A DNA stretch of 64,000 nucleotides, from positions 1,014,747-1,078,746 of the forward strand of contig NZ_CP047056.1 in the NCBI RefSeq assembly GCF_011065405.1. The letters run 5' to 3'. Positions 8,469 to 18,245 of this stretch are shown here, piece by piece. The position numbers were made by a program, and so were the translations under genes. Numbering within the stretch: position 1 is the first letter of the stretch; every line of letters begins with the position of its first letter. The notes beneath the pieces are model-generated. The model saw only the letters and a program-made list of their open reading frames with translations, did no database searches and was not told where the DNA came from. Source of the stretch: Succinivibrio dextrinosolvens (lineage in GTDB: Bacteria > Pseudomonadota > Gammaproteobacteria > Enterobacterales > Succinivibrionaceae).

Positions 8469-10517
8469 TTATTCTTCGTTATTATCATTAGTATTTTCTG
8501 GAGCTACTTCAGGGGTACTATCAGTATCTTCAGCATTCTTTTCAACTGCTAGGTGTTTGTCTGTTGGCAGAGGAACACGCTCGGCATCCTTATGAGCATA
8601 TGCTCTCATCAAGCCAGGAATGTCTAGAATCAGAGCGATACCACCGTCTGAGGTAATGGTTGCACCTGCCATACCAGGAGTATGACGCAGGATCTCATCT
8701 AGAGGTTTAATCACAACTTCTTCCTGTCCTAAAAGCTCATCTACCACGAAACCTACCAGCTGAGCAGCAGAAACCTGTACAAGCACAATATGAGCCTTGT
8801 TCTCAAGATATTCCTTAATAGAAACCTTCTCGAACCACTGTTTTAAGAAGAACAGAGGAATAGCCTTATCACGTATTACGATAGTATTCAGACCATCAAC
8901 ATTTCTCATTGAATCCAGATCCAGATAGAAAATCTCTGAAACTGAGGTCAATGGCAGAGCAAAGGTTCTGTTAGAAACAGAAATCATTAAGGTTGGCAGA
9001 ATTGCCAGTGTCAGAGGAACCTTAATTTCGATGATGGTTCCCTTTCCGTAGGTGGAAATAACATTAACTGTACCGTTAAGTTTGGAAATGTTGGTCTTAA
9101 CCACGTCCATACCTACACCACGACCAGAAATATCAGTAATTTCGGTATTGGTTGAGAAACCAGGAGCGAAAATCAGATTCAGAGCCTCAGCATCAGACAG
9201 TCTGTCTGCTGCGCTTTCATCCATCAGGCCTTTCTTTACAGCCACAGATCTTAAAATATCAGGATCCATACCCTGACCGTCATCCTGAATCTGCAGAAGA
9301 ATGTGGTCACCCTGCTGAGAAGCTCTAAGTAAAACCACACCTGTCTCAGGTTTACCAACAGCAACACGATCCTTTGGATCTTCAATACCGTGGTCACAGC
9401 AGTTACGAACCATATGAACCATTGGGTCTGCAAGAGCATCAACCAGGTTCTTATCCAATTCTGTATCCTCACCCTCCATTCTCAGCTCAATCTTTTTACC
9501 AAGCTTACGAGCAAGGTCACGAACAACACGAGGGAACCTACCGAATACTTTCTTAACAGGCTGCATTCGGGTTTTCATAACAGAATTCTGAAGTTCAAGA
9601 GTTACAACATCAAGATTGGAGATTGCCTTTGACATATCCTGATCAGAACGTCTTGATGCCATATTAACCAGACGATTACGTACCAGCACAAGCTCACCAA
9701 CCAGATTCATGATGTCATCTAAAACCTGGGTTTCAACACGAACAGTAGTATCAACCTCTGGACCTGATTTACCGGCATCAGCTTTACCGGCAGTTTTTGC
9801 AGCTGGTTTGGATGCGGTTGGAGCAGCAGGAGCTGCGGCAGGTTTAGGAGCAGCTGGAGCTGGAGCCGGAGCAGGAGCTGGTGCAGTCTCAGGTTTATGA
9901 GCATGCTTAGCTGCCTCACTTTGTGCAGTGGCCAGCATCTTGTCAAAATCGGCATCTGTTGCATCTGCAGCCTTGTTTTCATCCCCATCAGCACCAGGAG
10001 CATGACCTTTACCATGAAGCTGGTCGAGTAAAGCCTCGAATTCATCCTCGGTAATATCATCAACATCACCGGCAGGTGCTGCAGGTTCTGGTTCAGGTTC
10101 TGGCTCTGGAGCAGGAGCAGGGGCAGCAGCTGGAGCGGCACCACCAGCGGCTAAAGCGTGTAATCTGTCAATAAGTTCCTGAGGTGCAGGATCTGGCTGC
10201 TGAGCATTCTTAACTGTATCAAACATTGATGTAATTTCATCATATGCCTGAAGTACAGCATCCATAAGATCTGGCGACATTGCAATGCGGGCGTTACGAA
10301 GTTCATCGAACAAGCTTTCTGCAGCATGACAGATGTTAACAAGATTTGTTAACTGTAGGAATCCAGCACCACCCTTAACAGTATGGAAACCTCTGAAAAT
10401 AGCATTAAGCAAATCCTTATCATCAGGTGTTTTTTCGATCTGGACTAGCTGTTCATTAAGATTTTCTATAATCTCACCAGCTTCTACTATAAAGTCTTGT
10501 AGAATTTCCTCATCCAT
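8469..10517 (-). CDS. cheA: Chemotaxis histidine kinase CheA
   Basis: 682 residues. The HPt domain carries His45 in FRGFHTVKGGAGFL. A long Ala/Pro-rich linker (about 115-255, with runs of AP repeats) is followed by the dimerisation domain, then the ATPase with MVHMVRNCCDHGIED (N box), DDGQGMD and GRGVGMDVV (G boxes), and the CheW-like P5 domain near LPLTSVSEIFYLD. A Glu/Asp-rich tail follows. It phosphorylates CheY and CheB. A CheY-binding P2 domain is not obvious inside the linker. It lies between cheZ and cheB with 9-20 base gaps. Confidence 0.96.
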   Translation of the reverse strand: MDEEILQDFIVEAGEIIENLNEQLVQIEKTPDDKDLLNAIFRGFHTVKGGAGFLQLTNLVNICHAAESLFDELRNARIAMSPDLMDAVLQAYDEITSMFDTVKNAQQPDPAPQELIDRLHALAAGGAAPAAAPAPAPEPEPEPEPAAPAGDVDDITEDEFEALLDQLHGKGHAPGADGDENKAADATDADFDKMLATAQSEAAKHAHKPETAPAPAPAPAPAAPKPAAAPAAPTASKPAAKTAGKADAGKSGPEVDTTVRVETQVLDDIMNLVGELVLVRNRLVNMASRRSDQDMSKAISNLDVVTLELQNSVMKTRMQPVKKVFGRFPRVVRDLARKLGKKIELRMEGEDTELDKNLVDALADPMVHMVRNCCDHGIEDPKDRVAVGKPETGVVLLRASQQGDHILLQIQDDGQGMDPDILRSVAVKKGLMDESAADRLSDAEALNLIFAPGFSTNTEITDISGRGVGMDVVKTNISKLNGTVNVISTYGKGTIIEIKVPLTLAILPTLMISVSNRTFALPLTSVSEIFYLDLDSMRNVDGLNTIVIRDKAIPLFFLKQWFEKVSIKEYLENKAHIVLVQVSAAQLVGFVVDELLGQEEVVIKPLDEILRHTPGMAGATITSDGGIALILDIPGLMRAYAHKDAERVPLPTDKHLAVEKNAEDTDSTPEVAPENTNDNNEE

Positions 10518-10536
10518 TTTCAGGTCTCCGTTATTA

Positions 10537-11295
10537 TTAGAATCCTAAACTTGCAAGCAAATCATCCACATCATCCTGAGTTGCTGCAATTTTGTCTGAT
10601 TTGAGAACATCACCTGTTGCTGGTCCTTGTGGAGAAATTCCATTAACAGCATCACTGTTTTCAAGAATCGAGTTCTTTTCCTCATCACTAAAGTGAGTTA
10701 AAAACTGCAACAGTTTATCTTCAACCTCAGATACAAGAGTTATCACATTCTGAATCAGCTGACCGGTTAAATCCTGATAATCCTGAGCAAGCAGAATCAC
10801 ATTAAGCTGTTCTGAAACTCTTGCCGCATTATCCTTTGTGTGATGAATCAGAGTATCAACATTCCTACACAGGGTGACAAAATTGTCTCTATCAATTCTG
10901 CCCTTCATCAGTGAGTTCCATGCAGGAAGAAGTTTATCTACTGAATCATTCAGAGTTTTAACCATTGGTGAACACGCCTCAACTGCATCAAGTGTTTTAG
11001 AGGCAGCTGCATCTGTCATCTGAATAATAGAGGTCAGTCTTTCTGAAGCTCTTGGCATATCAACGTTTGCAATAACTCTAAGTCTTTCGTCCTCAGCAAA
11101 CTTTTTGATAGCTTCATGCAAATCTCTAGTCAGATTACCAACCTGCTCATAAACCTCATCATTTTTCTGCTGACTAAAGTTCTTTGAAAGTACCAGAAGC
11201 TTATTTTCAGCCTGCTCCTGCATACCGCTTTCAAGCAAGTCTTTAATTTCCTCGAGATCTGCCACAGTAAGTTGTCTGTGCTCTTCTCTAGACAT
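10537..11295 (-). CDS. cheZ: CheY-P phosphatase CheZ
   Basis: 252 residues, mainly helical. It contains AQDYQDLTGQLIQ, which holds the catalytic glutamine of the CheZ family, and ends in DDVDDLLASLGF, the C-terminal CheY-binding peptide. It removes phosphate from CheY-P. The presence of CheZ with CheY, rather than a CheC/CheX system, is typical of gammaproteobacteria. AGGATT precedes the ATG and the gene begins 8 bases after cheY. Confidence 0.95.
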   Translation of the reverse strand: MSREEHRQLTVADLEEIKDLLESGMQEQAENKLLVLSKNFSQQKNDEVYEQVGNLTRDLHEAIKKFAEDERLRVIANVDMPRASERLTSIIQMTDAAASKTLDAVEACSPMVKTLNDSVDKLLPAWNSLMKGRIDRDNFVTLCRNVDTLIHHTKDNAARVSEQLNVILLAQDYQDLTGQLIQNVITLVSEVEDKLLQFLTHFSDEEKNSILENSDAVNGISPQGPATGDVLKSDKIAATQDDVDDLLASLGF

Positions 11296-11303
11296 AGCAA
11301 TCC

Positions 11304-11687
11304 TTACTCAAAACGCTCAAAGATCTTATCAAGCTTGGCCTTTAAAGTTGCAGCGGTGAATGGCTTAACGATATAGCCGTTAACACCAGCTTTTGCAGCT
11401 TCAACAATCTGCTCACGCTTAGCTTCAGCGGTAACCATAAGAACAGGCATAGCTTTGAGTTTTGGGCTCTGACGGATAGCTTTCAACAGGTCAATGCCCT
11501 GCATAATAGGCATGTTCCAGTCGGTAACCACGAAATCAAAATCACCAGCTTCAAGCATTGGTAGAGCGGTTGCTCCATCATCAGCCTCGTGAGTATTGTT
11601 GAATCCAAGATCACGAAGAAGATTTTTTATAATACGACGCATTGTTGAAAAGTCGTCTACAATAAGTATCTTGATATTCTTATCCAA
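11304..11687 (-). CDS. cheY: Chemotaxis response regulator CheY
   Basis: A single 127-residue receiver domain with the acidic pocket DD at 11-12, phospho-acceptor Asp56 ([13 protein letters not shown]), the signalling Thr in MVTAEAK and Lys in GYIVKPF. Phosphorylated CheY binds the flagellar switch. It is the first che gene after fliA, separated by 108 bases that may hold a separate promoter, although no clear sigma-28 sequence was found there. Confidence 0.96.
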   Translation of the reverse strand: MDKNIKILIVDDFSTMRRIIKNLLRDLGFNNTHEADDGATALPMLEAGDFDFVVTDWNMPIMQGIDLLKAIRQSPKLKAMPVLMVTAEAKREQIVEAAKAGVNGYIVKPFTAATLKAKLDKIFERFE

Positions 11688-11795
11688 GATAGTCTCCTTT
11701 TTACAGTTAAACCTGTAATATTGGTATACCTCTATACTTATAGGGCCTAAGTCGTTAAAAAACCACTTAAATAGTATAAAAGTGTTAAATTAAAC

Positions 11796-12536
11796 CTATT
11801 TTCCACTCCAATCTTTTAGCATTGATCGCAATCTTGCCATAGACTGGGACATCAGCTGACAGATTCTTGATTCACTGAGATCAAGCACCTGACCTATTTC
11901 CTTAAGGTTCAGTTCTTCATCATAATAAAGCGCCAGAACCTGCTGTTCTCGCTCTGGTAGTTTCTGTATAGCTTCTGCAAGTGAATGTTTGAACTTTGAT
12001 GTCGCCAGAAAATCAAACAGTTTATCTTTTCTGTTATCATTACCCTCTGCTATAACATCGTCAGTTACCCCGAGATCTTCAATACCAATCATCTGACTAG
12101 AGGATGAATCCAGCAACATCTGGTTGTACTTCTCAAGATCTACCCCAAGTTCGTTTGCTATTTCTATATCTTTAGGTTCTCTACCCAGCTGGTGAGAAAG
12201 TTTTGTTATTGCGTTTGAGATACTTCTAGCATTCTGATGAACAGAACGAGGTGCCCAGTCGTTCTGTCTCATTTCGTCAATCATCGCACCTCTTATTCTT
12301 ATGGAAGCATATGTCTCAAATACGGCACCATGCCCATCTTCGAAATGGGTTATCGCATCCATAAGTCCAATCATTCCTGACTGGATTAAATCGTCAAGTT
12401 CCACACTGGCCGGTAATCTTGCCTTAAGATGCAGAGCGATCCTTTTGACCAATGGCGCATAAGTATCCACCATCTGTGCCATATCTACTTGGACCTGTGC
12501 CTGATAGGCCTTAGCACCGTTTACAATTCCTGCCAT
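11796..12536 (-). CDS. fliA: Flagellar sigma factor FliA (sigma-28)
   Basis: 246 residues of a sigma-70 family member lacking region 1. Region 2 includes LDDLIQSGMIGLMDAI and TYASIRIRGAMIDEMRQNDW; region 4 includes LPEREQQVLALYYDEELNLKEIGQVLDLSESRICQL. It directs late flagellar and chemotaxis transcription. Order flhA-flhF-flhG-fliA-cheY is that of polarly flagellated gammaproteobacteria. Its length is close to E. coli FliA (239). Confidence 0.96.
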   Translation of the reverse strand: MAGIVNGAKAYQAQVQVDMAQMVDTYAPLVKRIALHLKARLPASVELDDLIQSGMIGLMDAITHFEDGHGAVFETYASIRIRGAMIDEMRQNDWAPRSVHQNARSISNAITKLSHQLGREPKDIEIANELGVDLEKYNQMLLDSSSSQMIGIEDLGVTDDVIAEGNDNRKDKLFDFLATSKFKHSLAEAIQKLPEREQQVLALYYDEELNLKEIGQVLDLSESRICQLMSQSMARLRSMLKDWSGK

Positions 12537-12595
12537 AAAAACTTTCTTTTTCTTTTAAACTTAATGTCTTATATATATAAGAATAATTGTTATTA

Positions 12596-13435
12596 TTAAT
12601 TTTTCTTGTCGGCGGAGATCAAATTTTCAACAAAAAATTCCAAATGACCGCCTGCAATATCAGGAATTGGCCAGGTTGTAATTCTATTAGCCAAAGTCTT
12701 AAATGCTCTAGCTGCAGGAGAAGTTGGGAAGAGGTCAACCACGCATGAGCGCTGTCTGATTGCCTTTCTCATATTCATATCAACAGGAATACATGCAACC
12801 AGTTCCAATGTAGCATCAATAAATCTTTCAGTTACGGCAACAAGCTTCTGGTACATCAGCTTACCCTCATCAAGAGAATGAAGCTGATTTCCAATGATCT
12901 TGAATTTCTTAACACCGTAATCTCTTGATAGAACCTTCATCTGTGCATAGGCATCTGCGACAGAGGTTGGCTCGTTGCATACAACCATCAGAACATCCTG
13001 AGCAGCACGGCAGAAGGAAAGAACCATGTCAGAAATACCCGCAGCTGTATCAACAATAAAATAATCTATATCTTCCTTTAAAGTAGAAAAAGCTCTAATT
13101 AGTCCGGCGTGCTGCTCGACAGTCAATTCCACCATCTGCTTAAGACCAGATGATGCAGGTACAATTCTCAGACCATGAGGGCCAGTCTGCAGAATATCCT
13201 GAAGCTCACACTCTCCGTTTAGTACATGTCCAAGATTCTTGTCTACTTTCAAACCAAGCATAACGTCAATATTGGCAAGGCCAAGGTCCGCATCAAAAAG
13301 CATTACCTTTTTGCCTAAAAGAGTTAAGGCAACAGCAATATTTAAGGACACACTTGATTTACCAACACCGCCTTTGCCACCAGTAACAGTGATAACCTTT
13401 ACTTTACGCTTGTTGGTTCTTTCGTCGATAGCCAT
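12596..13435 (-). CDS. flhG: Flagellar number regulator FlhG (FleN), MinD-like ATPase
   Basis: 279 residues with Walker A GGKGGVGKSS near residues 19-28, VMLFDADLGLANIDVMLG and IVDTAAGISDMVLSF, typical of FlhG/FleN. It limits the number of polar flagella and, in Pseudomonas and Vibrio, restrains the master activator FleQ/FlrA. It lies between flhF and fliA. It is distinct from the ParC ATPase at 4286, which has a different role. Confidence 0.94.
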   Translation of the reverse strand: MAIDERTNKRKVKVITVTGGKGGVGKSSVSLNIAVALTLLGKKVMLFDADLGLANIDVMLGLKVDKNLGHVLNGECELQDILQTGPHGLRIVPASSGLKQMVELTVEQHAGLIRAFSTLKEDIDYFIVDTAAGISDMVLSFCRAAQDVLMVVCNEPTSVADAYAQMKVLSRDYGVKKFKIIGNQLHSLDEGKLMYQKLVAVTERFIDATLELVACIPVDMNMRKAIRQRSCVVDLFPTSPAARAFKTLANRITTWPIPDIAGGHLEFFVENLISADKKN

Positions 13436-13466
13436 TTGATTACCTTCTAATAATAAATAAAACCCT

Positions 13467-14930
13467 TTATAAGACAGACTGCTCTAGAGCAAATTTAGCC
13501 ACATCACTTTCAACACTGCTTAAAGCCTTTAAAGCGAGAGCTCTGGCATCTGGGACCTCAAGATCCTCAGGAACTCTCTGTCCATCTGTTACATAGGAAA
13601 GCATTAGTTTCTGTTTGATGCATAGTGACAGCGCATCAGCAAGAGACTCACTTTCATCAATTTTTGTTAAAATAATTCCTTTAAGACCTATATTTGAGAA
13701 ATGCTCATATGCATGCTCTAGCACCTTTCTCTGAGCAGTTGCAGGAAGAACAAGATAATGTTTCATCTTTAATCTTGACTGTTTCTTTAGAGCATTTACC
13801 TGACTTTCAAATCTTTCATCATGAAGTCCGACTCCAACAGTATCAACCAAAACCAGACTCTTATCTCTTAATGTATAGAGCATTTCAGGAAGTTCGTCGA
13901 TTGATTTGATGGCAAAGGTCGAACATCCCATGATACGACCATAGGTTTTAACCTGTTCGACAGCTCCAATTCTGTAATGATCAGCTGTAATCAGTGCAAC
14001 CCTGTCAGCACCGTATTTCATTACAAATCTTGCAGCAAGTTTTGCAATAGTCGTAGTTTTTCCAACTCCAGCAGGGCCTATAAGGGTAACGATTCCACCA
14101 TCTGTTACGATTTCATCACTACCGGTCTTAATTCTTCTCTCCAGATTCTGTGCAAGCTGACGCCAGGCAAAATTGAAGGAGGCATCTGAATCAATACTCT
14201 CCGAAAGTTCGTTGGAAATTGACTTATCAAAACCAGATGAAAGCAGAAGTTCATAAATCATTGCCCTTACAGGCTCTTCACGCTTCTTGGTATCTGACAT
14301 AAGACCTGCCAGCTCAAACTGCAGAAGACGTCTTATGGAATCCACATCATGACGAAGCTGCTCGATTTCAGTTTTTTCTGATTCTGATTCTTTGGAAATA
14401 TAAGAGGAAATTCCGTGGGAAGACTCAACCTTCTTCTCTTTTTTCTTCTCTTCCTCTTTTATAAACAGATCTCGCAGACCAGTCTGTTCTGACAGTGGCG
14501 CTGGAGCTTTGGCCTTGACCTTTGAAGTCTTTGCTGTCTTTTTCTCAGTAGCTACTTCAGGAGCAGACTGCTGCTGTCGTTCTAAAATCTCTAGGAGACT
14601 CTTTGCAAAAGCTTCCGATTTGCTTCCGCCGACACTCTTTGTAACAGGTTTAACTTCAGATTTGTTTTTGGATGAACTTAAGGTAACTTCATCATCAGCT
14701 ATAATTCTGGAAAGAGGAGAATCTTCCTGAATATTTGAGGTTATCTGACCCTTTGATCTTGATTGCGTCTTAACCGGCGCAACAGGAATATCGCCTTCAA
14801 CACCGGCAATAATCTCAACGTTAGGTCCAACGCGTTTGTTTGACATAATTACAGCTTCTGCACCTAGCTCTTCTTTAATCTTAGCCAGTGCAGTTCGCAT
14901 GTCCTTTGCAACAAAGCGCTTAAGTTTCAT
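13467..14930 (-). CDS. flhF: Polar flagellum placement GTPase FlhF
   Basis: 487 residues. A short N-terminal domain (MKLKRFVAKDMRTALAKIKEELG) precedes a Lys/Glu/Ser-rich linker (about 60-190). The SRP-like NG domain has G1 GPAGVGKT at 285-292, ITADHYRIGAVEQ, LVLVDTVGVG and ILTKIDE. FlhF marks the pole and sets where the flagellum is built. The N-terminal stretch matches the activator that stimulates FlhG. It starts 315 bases after flhA, a larger gap than elsewhere in the cluster. Confidence 0.95.
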   Translation of the reverse strand: MKLKRFVAKDMRTALAKIKEELGAEAVIMSNKRVGPNVEIIAGVEGDIPVAPVKTQSRSKGQITSNIQEDSPLSRIIADDEVTLSSSKNKSEVKPVTKSVGGSKSEAFAKSLLEILERQQQSAPEVATEKKTAKTSKVKAKAPAPLSEQTGLRDLFIKEEEKKKEKKVESSHGISSYISKESESEKTEIEQLRHDVDSIRRLLQFELAGLMSDTKKREEPVRAMIYELLLSSGFDKSISNELSESIDSDASFNFAWRQLAQNLERRIKTGSDEIVTDGGIVTLIGPAGVGKTTTIAKLAARFVMKYGADRVALITADHYRIGAVEQVKTYGRIMGCSTFAIKSIDELPEMLYTLRDKSLVLVDTVGVGLHDERFESQVNALKKQSRLKMKHYLVLPATAQRKVLEHAYEHFSNIGLKGIILTKIDESESLADALSLCIKQKLMLSYVTDGQRVPEDLEVPDARALALKALSSVESDVAKFALEQSVL

Positions 14931-15244
14931 TCTATATCAGTATGCTTTTTCTGAACCGACAGAGAAAAACACACCGCCTCCTAATTCAAACAGTATTGTG
15001 TTTTGTATCTTACAAAAAATTTTCTTATTCTATTTTAATAATTATAAAATAAAAATTTTGTTTTTCATCTAGTTACGATTTTCATTAAAAAATTACAACA
15101 AGTCAATAAATGCAAATTGTAATAATATCAATATTGTTAACTGCATTAAGCAATTGCAAATTAATGTTCAATATATTTGTTATTCTTCCGAATAAATAGT
15201 ACATTTTCGAAAAATTTCAATAAAAATCGGCAACATGGTTTCTA
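14931..15244. other. Gap between flhA and flhF
   Basis: 314 AT-rich bases without a supportable gene. The flhA stop lies inside a weak inverted repeat (AATCGG ... CCGATT, 15227-15257) that is followed by T on the minus strand and could attenuate transcription. A separate flhF promoter is plausible. A GG-N10-GC sequence near 14943-14956 is too close to the flhF start and too poor a match to call. Confidence 0.35.
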
Positions 15245-17443
15245 CTAATGACCGATTCCAATATTCTGCTGATTCTGATTGTTTCCGATTACTGATACAA
15301 TCTTAATCTGTTTATCATCAGGAATTTCCTGATAGGAAAGCACTCTAAGACCAGGAATAGTATTCTTTACAAACCTAGAAAGAGTTGAACGAAGAATTCC
15401 TGATGTTAATAGAATCGCAGGCTCTCCTTCCATTTCCTGTGCCTGAGTTGCATCCATAAGAGATCTCTGAATTCTGTCAGCCATACCAGGCTCAATGCCT
15501 ATACCCTCTGAACCGCCAGTCTCTAGAGACTTGTGCAGAACCTTCTCAAGATCAGGAGCAAGGGTAATAACTGGGATAACATTTTCAGAACCAACAATGT
15601 CCTGAATAATCAGTCGTCTCAGACCAATTCTACAGGCTGCGGTCAGAACTTCAGGATCCTGACTCTTAGGACCATATTCCACCAGAGTCTCAAGCACAGT
15701 TCGCATATCTCTGATTGGAACACCCTCGTTTAGCAGATTCTGAAGAATATGAGTCAGTAGGCCAAGATTTACAACAGATGGGACAAGACCGTTTACCAGT
15801 TTAGGCTGAGATTTTGCCACAATATCGAGAATATTCTGAACCTCTTCCTGTCCGATCAGAGAGGCACAGTTGTTAGCTAGAATCTGAGATAGATGTGTAG
15901 CAATAACAGTTGAACAGTCAACCACGGTATAACCTAATCCTAGGGCCTTGTCATTATCTGATTTGCTGATCCAAACGGCATCAAGACCAAAAGCAGGATC
16001 TTTAGCCTTAAGGCCAGGAATATCACCAAATACCTGACCAGGATTGATTGCCATGTCACGTTCAGGCTGAATTTCTGCTTCGCCATAGGTTACGCCCATA
16101 AGGGTAATTCTGTAGAAATTAGGGCCTAAATCCAGATTGTCACGAATATGAACAGGTGGAATTAAGAATCCCAAATCCTGAGAAAGCTTCTTTCTCACAC
16201 CCTTTACTCGGTTTAAAAGTTCACCGCTCTGATTCTTGTCAACCATAGGGATCAGACGATAGCCAACTTCCAGTCCAATAACATCAACTTCAGATACATC
16301 ATCCCAGGAAAGTTCCTTAAGATCAGGAGAAGGTTTTGCTCCAGCTACAGAAGTAGACTTTTCCTTTTCGAGTGCTTCCTTTTTCTTTCCAACATAATGC
16401 AGACCCCAGCCAATTCCGCCACAAATAGAAGATAAAAGAAGAAAGGCAACATGAGGCATACCAGGGACAATACCCATAACAAAAAGAATACCTGCGGAGA
16501 TAAGCAGAGTCTTAGGCTTTGAAAAAAGGTCGACTACCACCTGTTGTCCCATTTCCTGTTTTGAACTGCTTTGACGGCTAACAATAATAGCTGAAGCAAC
16601 AGATAGCAATAGCGAAGGGATCTGTGCAACCAATCCATCACCAATGGTGAGAAGAGTAAAAATAGAAGCGGATTCTGCTACAGTAAGATTAAAATTGAAA
16701 GTACCGATAATAATGCCACCAACAAGATTGATGGCCATAATCAGCAGACCTGCAACGGCATCGCCCTTTACAAACTTTGAGGCACCATCCATGGAGCCAT
16801 AGAAATCAGCCTCACGCGTAACTTCCATACGTCTTTCACGTGCCTGATCCTGATCAATGATACCGGCATTCAAGTCGGCGTCAATTGACATCTGTTTACC
16901 AGGCATAGCATCAAGAGTAAATCGTGCAGAAACTTCCGCAATTCTTCCTGCACCGTTAGTAATAACCTTGAAGTTAATAATAATCAGAATGGCGAATACA
17001 ATGATACCTACGGTATAACTACCGCCCATTACCACGTTACCAAAGGATTCAATCACCTTTCCTGCAGCGGCAGTTCCGTTCTGACCATTTAAAAGAATAA
17101 CTCGTGTTGAGGCAACATTCAGAGAAAGACGAAGAATTGTCGCCATCAGCAGAACAGCAGGAAAGGAACCAAAATCAAGAGGCTTCTGGGAATAAATCGA
17201 AACCAGAAGCACGATCATGGACAGAGCGATATTAAAAGAGAAAAGGATGTCCAAAAGAAAAGGTGGCATTGGAAGAGTAATCATAGCCAGACAAGCTAAG
17301 ACAAGAATAGGAGTACCAATCTTCATCATTGATACTTTTTTTATTGTTGTCGAGCCAATTTCCAGACCTTTGGCTACATTCTTATTACTTTTTGCCTTTG
17401 TAAGTGCAGGTCCAAGAAAATTTATTTTATCTTTAATTGCCAC
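15245..17443 (-). CDS. flhA: Flagellar type III export gate protein FlhA
   Basis: 732 residues with about eight membrane segments in the first 350 (for example GTPILVLACLAMITLPMPPF) and the FHIPEP-type loop region around RFTLDAMPGKQMSIDADLNAG. A cytoplasmic domain of about 350 residues docks chaperones and substrates. It drives export of rod, hook and filament proteins. The GTG at 17443 is preferred because the sigma-54 promoter places the transcript start about 30 bases before it. A later start (17329, MMKIGTP) would resemble E. coli FlhA, so the first 38 residues are less certain. Confidence 0.94.
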   Translation of the reverse strand: MAIKDKINFLGPALTKAKSNKNVAKGLEIGSTTIKKVSMMKIGTPILVLACLAMITLPMPPFLLDILFSFNIALSMIVLLVSIYSQKPLDFGSFPAVLLMATILRLSLNVASTRVILLNGQNGTAAAGKVIESFGNVVMGGSYTVGIIVFAILIIINFKVITNGAGRIAEVSARFTLDAMPGKQMSIDADLNAGIIDQDQARERRMEVTREADFYGSMDGASKFVKGDAVAGLLIMAINLVGGIIIGTFNFNLTVAESASIFTLLTIGDGLVAQIPSLLLSVASAIIVSRQSSSKQEMGQQVVVDLFSKPKTLLISAGILFVMGIVPGMPHVAFLLLSSICGGIGWGLHYVGKKKEALEKEKSTSVAGAKPSPDLKELSWDDVSEVDVIGLEVGYRLIPMVDKNQSGELLNRVKGVRKKLSQDLGFLIPPVHIRDNLDLGPNFYRITLMGVTYGEAEIQPERDMAINPGQVFGDIPGLKAKDPAFGLDAVWISKSDNDKALGLGYTVVDCSTVIATHLSQILANNCASLIGQEEVQNILDIVAKSQPKLVNGLVPSVVNLGLLTHILQNLLNEGVPIRDMRTVLETLVEYGPKSQDPEVLTAACRIGLRRLIIQDIVGSENVIPVITLAPDLEKVLHKSLETGGSEGIGIEPGMADRIQRSLMDATQAQEMEGEPAILLTSGILRSTLSRFVKNTIPGLRVLSYQEIPDDKQIKIVSVIGNNQNQQNIGIGH

Positions 17444-17483
17444 GTGTCAAAATTCCGTCAAGACTACTATCTAAACGCTTTAG

Positions 17484-17499
17484 AGCAAATTGCGTGCCT
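17484..17499 (-). promoter_or_regulatory. Sigma-54 promoter of the flhA-led operon
   Basis: On the minus strand AGGCACGCAATTTGCT matches the sigma-54 consensus (TGGCACG-N4-TTGCW) at every position except the first. GG and GC are ten bases apart. The predicted start of transcription lies about 30 bases before the flhA start codon. The site overlaps the last bases of yqcC. It implies RpoN and a FleQ/FlrA-type activator in the flagellar hierarchy. Confidence 0.8.
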
Positions 17500-17833
17500 A
17501 GTCTTGAAAGAGTTTATCAAACTCCATGATTTTTTGAATCAGAACTTTGTATTCTTGCCACTTACCTCTATATATTTCCTGAGCATAAGGATGGATGTTC
17601 ACATTTTTTGGAAGCGGAGCTTTATTGTTTATAAGCTGAATCATTTGTGGAATCAGCACAAACTCCAGCCACTGATGAAATTCCATGGTATCCATGAAAA
17701 AAGGGGTTTCACTTAAAAATGCCCTATCATCAGGTCTGTTCTTGCCATCAGACCAGAGCTTGAGATTCTTCAGCTCTTTCTCAATTTCAGATAGAGTCAG
17801 AATAATAGTTGCTTCTTTTGTTAGTTTAGGCAT
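17498..17833 (-). CDS. yqcC: YqcC family protein
   Basis: 111 residues. The pattern ETPFFMDTMEFHQWLEFVLIPQM followed by APLPKNVNIHPYAQEIY corresponds to the YqcC (DUF446) family, whose E. coli member has the same PFCMDT...WLQWVLIPRM pattern. The function is not established; E. coli yqcC neighbours the pseudouridine synthase gene truC. Here its start overlaps the ruvX stop by 8 bases, so translation is probably coupled. Its end overlaps the flhA promoter. Confidence 0.8.
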   Translation of the reverse strand: MPKLTKEATIILTLSEIEKELKNLKLWSDGKNRPDDRAFLSETPFFMDTMEFHQWLEFVLIPQMIQLINNKAPLPKNVNIHPYAQEIYRGKWQEYKVLIQKIMEFDKLFQD

Positions 17834-18245
17834 GTTCAGAAAAATACTGTTCTATAATGGTTACAGCTGACAGAGAATCAATTGCGCCCTTATCTTTTGC
17901 CAAAGCTCTGAAGCCTCCACGAGCAAAGATCTCTTCTTTTGCAGACGCAGATGTAAGACGCTCATCAATAAAAACAACTTCCTTTTTATATTTTTCCTTT
18001 AAACGGTTGCCGAACTTTCTGGCCTTAAAGGTCATTTCCTGCTCAGAGCCATCCATATTTAAAGGAAGACCTACAACAAATAAGGAAGGAATCCAATCAC
18101 GAACCAGTCTGTCTAAAGCCTGGGCATCAGGAATTCCATCCCTAGCATTTAATGATTTCTGAGGTGAACAGGTTTTGGTTGTTGTATTTCCTGTAGCAAC
18201 TCCAATATGATTCATACCAAAATCAAAAGCTAGAATCGTACTCAC
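17826..18245 (-). CDS. ruvX: RuvX/YqgF family Holliday junction resolvase-like nuclease
   Basis: 139 residues with an RNase H-like fold: AFDFGMNHIGVATGN at the N terminus supplies the first metal-binding aspartate, and FIDERLTSASAKEEI is the family signature. YqgF proteins act in 5' processing of pre-16S rRNA in E. coli and as resolvases in mycobacteria. The start overlaps the end of the DnaC-like gene by 4 bases. The neighbour yqgE, common in other gammaproteobacteria, is absent. Confidence 0.9.
   Translation of the reverse strand: MSTILAFDFGMNHIGVATGNTTTKTCSPQKSLNARDGIPDAQALDRLVRDWIPSLFVVGLPLNMDGSEQEMTFKARKFGNRLKEKYKKEVVFIDERLTSASAKEEIFARGGFRALAKDKGAIDSLSAVTIIEQYFSEHA

Noticed and set aside
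14931-15000. Sigma-54 promoter for flhF
   Set aside because: The only GG-N10-GC match lies too near the start codon and lacks the other conserved bases.
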